Assembly (NCBI GenBank): GCA_003991915.1
Contig: RQTK01000515.1
Span: forward strand, 279,723-343,722
Length of the DNA stretch: 64,000 nucleotides
Direction: 5' to 3'
Origin: Elysia chlorotica
Lineage: Eukaryota; Mollusca; Gastropoda; Plakobranchidae
The position numbers and the translations under genes were made by a program. The stretch's first letter is position 1; each line of letters starts with the position of its first letter. The notes below the pieces were generated by a model. It saw nothing but the letters and a program-made list of their open reading frames with translations. It had not been told where the DNA came from and did not search any database. Below are positions 60,930 through 64,000 of this stretch, one piece after another.

Positions 60930-61330
60930 AGTAAAAAATCCTCACTTAAGCACTGCTTACTGAGCAGTCCAGAATCCTCACTTAAGCACTGCTTACTGAG
61001 CGGTCCAGAATCCTCAATTTACTGCTTACTGAGTGGTCCATAGTCCTCAATTTACTGCTTACTGAGCGGTCCATAGTCCTCAATTTACTGCTTACTGAGC
61101 GGTCCAGAATCCTCACTTTACTGCTTACTGAGCGGTCCAGAATCCTCACTTTACTGCTTACTGAGCGGTCCAGAATCCTCAATTTACTGCTTACTGAGTG
61201 GTCCAGAATCCTCAATTTACTGCTTACTGAGTGGTCCAGAATCCTCAATTTACTGCTTACTGAGTGATCCAGAATCCTCACTTTATTGCTTACTGAGTGG
61301 TCCGGAGTCCTCAATGTACTGCTTACTGAG
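60930..61330. repeat. 33-bp minisatellite, about 11 units
   Basis: Units of 33 bp with TTTACTGCTTACTGAGCGGT and CCAGAATCCTCA, varying at a few positions (first units longer, TTAAGCACTGCTTACTGAGC). Because 33 is a multiple of three, the minus strand stays open for 110 codons as 11-residue repeats (ILDHSVSSKLR type). No splice context or start context supports it as a gene. Confidence 0.93.
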
Positions 61331-61782
61331 CTTCGGTAAAGTTCTCCAAGACTGCTATCACCTACCAGAAACTAAGAGTAAGACAACCTCATTTTCCACA
61401 GGTTCCCCTATATCTAAGGGAATATGCGACGAGTGAAAGTGGAAAGTTTCTCCAATGCAGCTATTACGTTGATGGAGGAAGATCAAGAAATAAGTTAGAC
61501 TTAGAGAGAGATAGAGATAAAGTAATGGAAAAATAAACGGCGTGCAAAATGAAAGAATGCAGAGTTGCGCTCCTTACATATACTCTAGTTTAGTAAATTA
61601 GATGTAAAGAAAAAAAAACAACCAATCCACCAATTAACTAGAATTAATATGCTTTATGAAGCGGTTGAATATTGCTTGTATTTTTTGTAAAGCATAGTTT
61701 AGATAATGTTACATCAGTTTATTAACAATACTCCATCTTCAGCAAACTATGGTTTCAAATTTCATTCATTTTTTCCCCACAG
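61331..61782. other. Unassigned stretch up to a strong splice acceptor
   Basis: No repeat or exon recognised. It ends in a good pyrimidine tract and acceptor, TTCATTTTTTCCCCACAG, at 61782. Confidence 0.5.
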
Positions 61783-63355
61783 CTGCTCGGCTCATACGTT
61801 GCTAAAACTTTTTACTTCTGATGGCTGCAAAATTTGACTCCAACACTGGCAATAAATTTACACTGCTGCAATGCCTGTTTCGTTGTCTTATTTTTAAATC
61901 CTGATTTTAACTCTGCATTTTATATGTAAACTATACCACATGTGTTCATATTTTTGCTTTTAATGATCAATAGATATTATTTTGGTCAATAATAATTCTT
62001 CTCTGAGACAGAAGTATGGGATATTTCATTTTTTTAAAGTTATGATTATATCATTAGAAGAAAGGATGATTTATTCTTGCCTAGTTACAGTACAAATTCT
62101 ACTATTATTCTTTCCATTAGTTAAACGTGTGCTTATCAGCTCATTTTGATTTTCACTTTGCCACGAGATATGCACTACTTTGATAAACATGCTAATTTGC
62201 TAATGTGAAAATGACATTATCTCTGAGATAGGTCATCGCACTAAGTGCAGTGAAGATTTAATAATGTTGATGTTTAAACCTGTACTAAACTTTTGTTTTA
62301 ATTGCAATGAAATAGAATCCTTGACTTTGATTACAAGTATCTTAATTTTTAAACATGTCCAATATATCCAAATTTTTTTTTAAACTTGTTTTGTGCTTTT
62401 TGAAGACAACTTGGGACAAAAATCAAGCTGTCGCCTGCCTATATTCTCCATCATGGTAGTTAATCAATGTTTTTTAATTTTTTTGCAATTTACCAGACTG
62501 AACTTCCTTCCCTTCCATTACTTGCTGTGTGTAGTAAATTTAAAAAGTTCACAGACTAGGTCTAGATCTAGCAATAGCTCCTATTTTACTTTTGAAAGCT
62601 ATGAGATCAATGTGTGTATACATTAGGGTGAAAATAATACATCCATGTCAATAGTACCATTTTAAGAACCCAAATTTAAAATTAAGCTTTAAACATAACT
62701 CTTTTTGGAGCTCCAATACCTCTTTTCATGTTACAATCATTTTTTACCATAAATTTGGATTAAATATACTTTTGGGCTGTCTGCAAGAAATTTATCCTAA
62801 TTGCATGAAACTGTGTTATCTTAAAAATGATGACACATACCTCTCATGCTTGTGTTTTCAAAAAGTACATGTTAAAGGGTAATATGGTATATTGAAAAAG
62901 TAGGAACGAACAATAAAGCTTAAGGAAAACAGGCAACAGACGCTTAAATTTTATGCAAACATTAATACATTGTAAATGTAATAAAGCACACCGAGGCAAA
63001 AGATGGAAAGAAGGAAAATATACCTCTCTTAGTTTAATAAACTTAAGTTTGTTCTAAATTTTGTTAAATATTTGAAATGTCTATAGCGTTTTTAAAAAAG
63101 AAGTATTTTAAAATTAAAATATTAATTAAGTATTATTAAAATTGAAATATTTAATTGTAATGAGTTACAATGATGTTATTCATGAGCTGTTTAAGTCTTT
63201 TGTACGATATTAGTTTTGTTAAAATAATGTGTACAAATTTCATATATAGTTGAACTTGAAGGATTGTATCTTGAAAATACAAATTTCTGTAAACGATTGC
63301 TTTCTTTTATGAAAGAAAGTGATATAAAAATGTTAATAAAGATCTACATGTATGT
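61783..63355 (+). other. ubtf: Proposed spliced 3'-UTR exon of the UBF-like gene
   Basis: The acceptor at 61782 is the best one downstream of the donor at 57518. The following 1.5 kb is unusually free of transposons, AT-rich, without a convincing frame, and holds AATAAA at 61851-61856 and 63335-63340. This pattern is what a long 3' UTR looks like. No transcript evidence is available, so it remains an inference. Confidence 0.4.
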
Positions 63356-64000
63356 GCATTGAAACAAATTATTGTTTGTTTTTGTATTGTTTTACTTTAG
63401 ATTCTAAGTTATAAGTAGAAACTGTTTACTGGAACTTTAGGCACTGCTCAGCATTCGTCACAATTCATTTTGTGATGGTCACATCAATCAATAAAATATT
63501 AGTTTTGGTTAGAAATAGGCAGTACCGGTATAAGAACTGAAATTGGCCAACCATAAGCAATTTGTATTTTTGCACTCAATTGCCTTACGACACAAAGGCA
63601 ACATCACTTAATAGTTATGCAACTGCAAGCACACACAAAATATTTAAATTACCAATTGTATATTGGTCCTATGGTAGATATTTTTGAATTACAAAACAAT
63701 ACCAAAATCTAATGCTAGAAATAGTAGAATTTTCAAATTTATTGGCTGAGAGATGCTGCAGAAAAAAAGTACAATGTAATACATGCACTTTGAAATTTGT
63801 AAGTGTTCAATATAGAAGAAAGAGGTGGCATAAGTAAACCATGTTGACTCTTCTCTTTCAATTCGAAAGATATAAATTAGCAGCAATTTTTTTCAAAAGT
63901 AAACCACTTGTGGGTGTTTTTCACCCAGTGACACCAGAAGAGGATAAAAAAAAGATTGCAAACGGCGTCAAATCCAAATGTAGTTATGTAATAAGCATAA
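63356..64000. other. Downstream stretch with an inverted R2 end
   Basis: At about 63903-63935 CCACTTGTGGGTGTTTTTCA followed by CCCAGTGACACC is the reverse of the R2 end at 4428-4460. An R2-type element on the minus strand therefore starts here and probably runs off the window. Nothing else is recognised. Confidence 0.55.

Noticed and set aside
1..64000. CRISPR array or prokaryotic operon
   Set aside because: Spliced genes with GT-AG introns, SINEs and LINEs show animal DNA; the tandem repeats lack unique spacers.

Overview
This is AT-rich, repeat-dense animal nuclear DNA with small exons in long introns. The proteins and the density of tRNA-headed SINEs, non-LTR retrotransposon ends and short inverted-repeat DNA transposons fit a marine invertebrate, most likely a mollusc (perhaps a gastropod). 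That placement is inference from composition and repeat style, not from a diagnostic gene. Almost every short open reading frame is a chance frame or lies in repeats. Two real protein-coding genes can be assembled exon by exon, with splice sites and phases that agree.

Gene 1 (minus strand, about 8190-22984) encodes translation elongation factor 1-delta (eEF1D/eEF1B-delta). It has eight coding exons (21117 down to 8373) totalling 264 codons, a non-coding first exon that begins with a 5'-TOP-like pyrimidine tract, and an AATAAA signal at 8191-8196. Gene 2 (plus strand, about 26740-57514, possibly with 3' UTR to about 63350) encodes a nucleolar transcription factor 1 / UBF-like HMG-box protein. 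Eleven well supported exons plus a proposed four-nucleotide coding start give 578 codons: the UBF N-terminal region, three HMG boxes matching UBF boxes 1-3, and a basic Ser/Lys tail where vertebrate UBF has more boxes and an acidic tail. The genes are divergent, with proposed 5' ends about 3.8 kb apart. Both serve protein-synthesis capacity: one loads GTP on eEF1A, the other drives rRNA gene transcription.

Layout: 1-8.2 kb is intergenic and made of microsatellites, SINEs, a LINE 3' end and TIR elements. 8.2-23 kb is the eEF1D gene, with a LINE tail, a fold-back MITE, SINEs, an RTE-like fragment and, in its 5'-UTR intron, a perfect 246-bp inverted repeat. 23-26.7 kb is the divergent intergenic region, with repeats and a LINE relic. 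26.7-57.5 kb is the UBF-like gene. Its first intron holds a nested hAT-like MITE cluster with a filled and an empty target site, an RTE-like fragment and a fold-back mariner. Later introns hold a 2.6-kb TIR element full of GACGTCCG repeats, a 94-bp direct-repeat pair and a 2.3-kb TIR/SINE composite. 57.5-61.8 kb is repeats, including a second copy of that composite and a 33-bp minisatellite. 61.8-63.4 kb is nearly repeat-free and may be the spliced 3' UTR of the UBF-like gene.

No CRISPR array, operon, rRNA gene or intact tRNA gene is seen. The most unusual items are the three-box basic-tailed UBF-like protein, the perfect 246-bp palindrome inside the eEF1D transcript, the fold-back mariner, and the nested hAT cluster.
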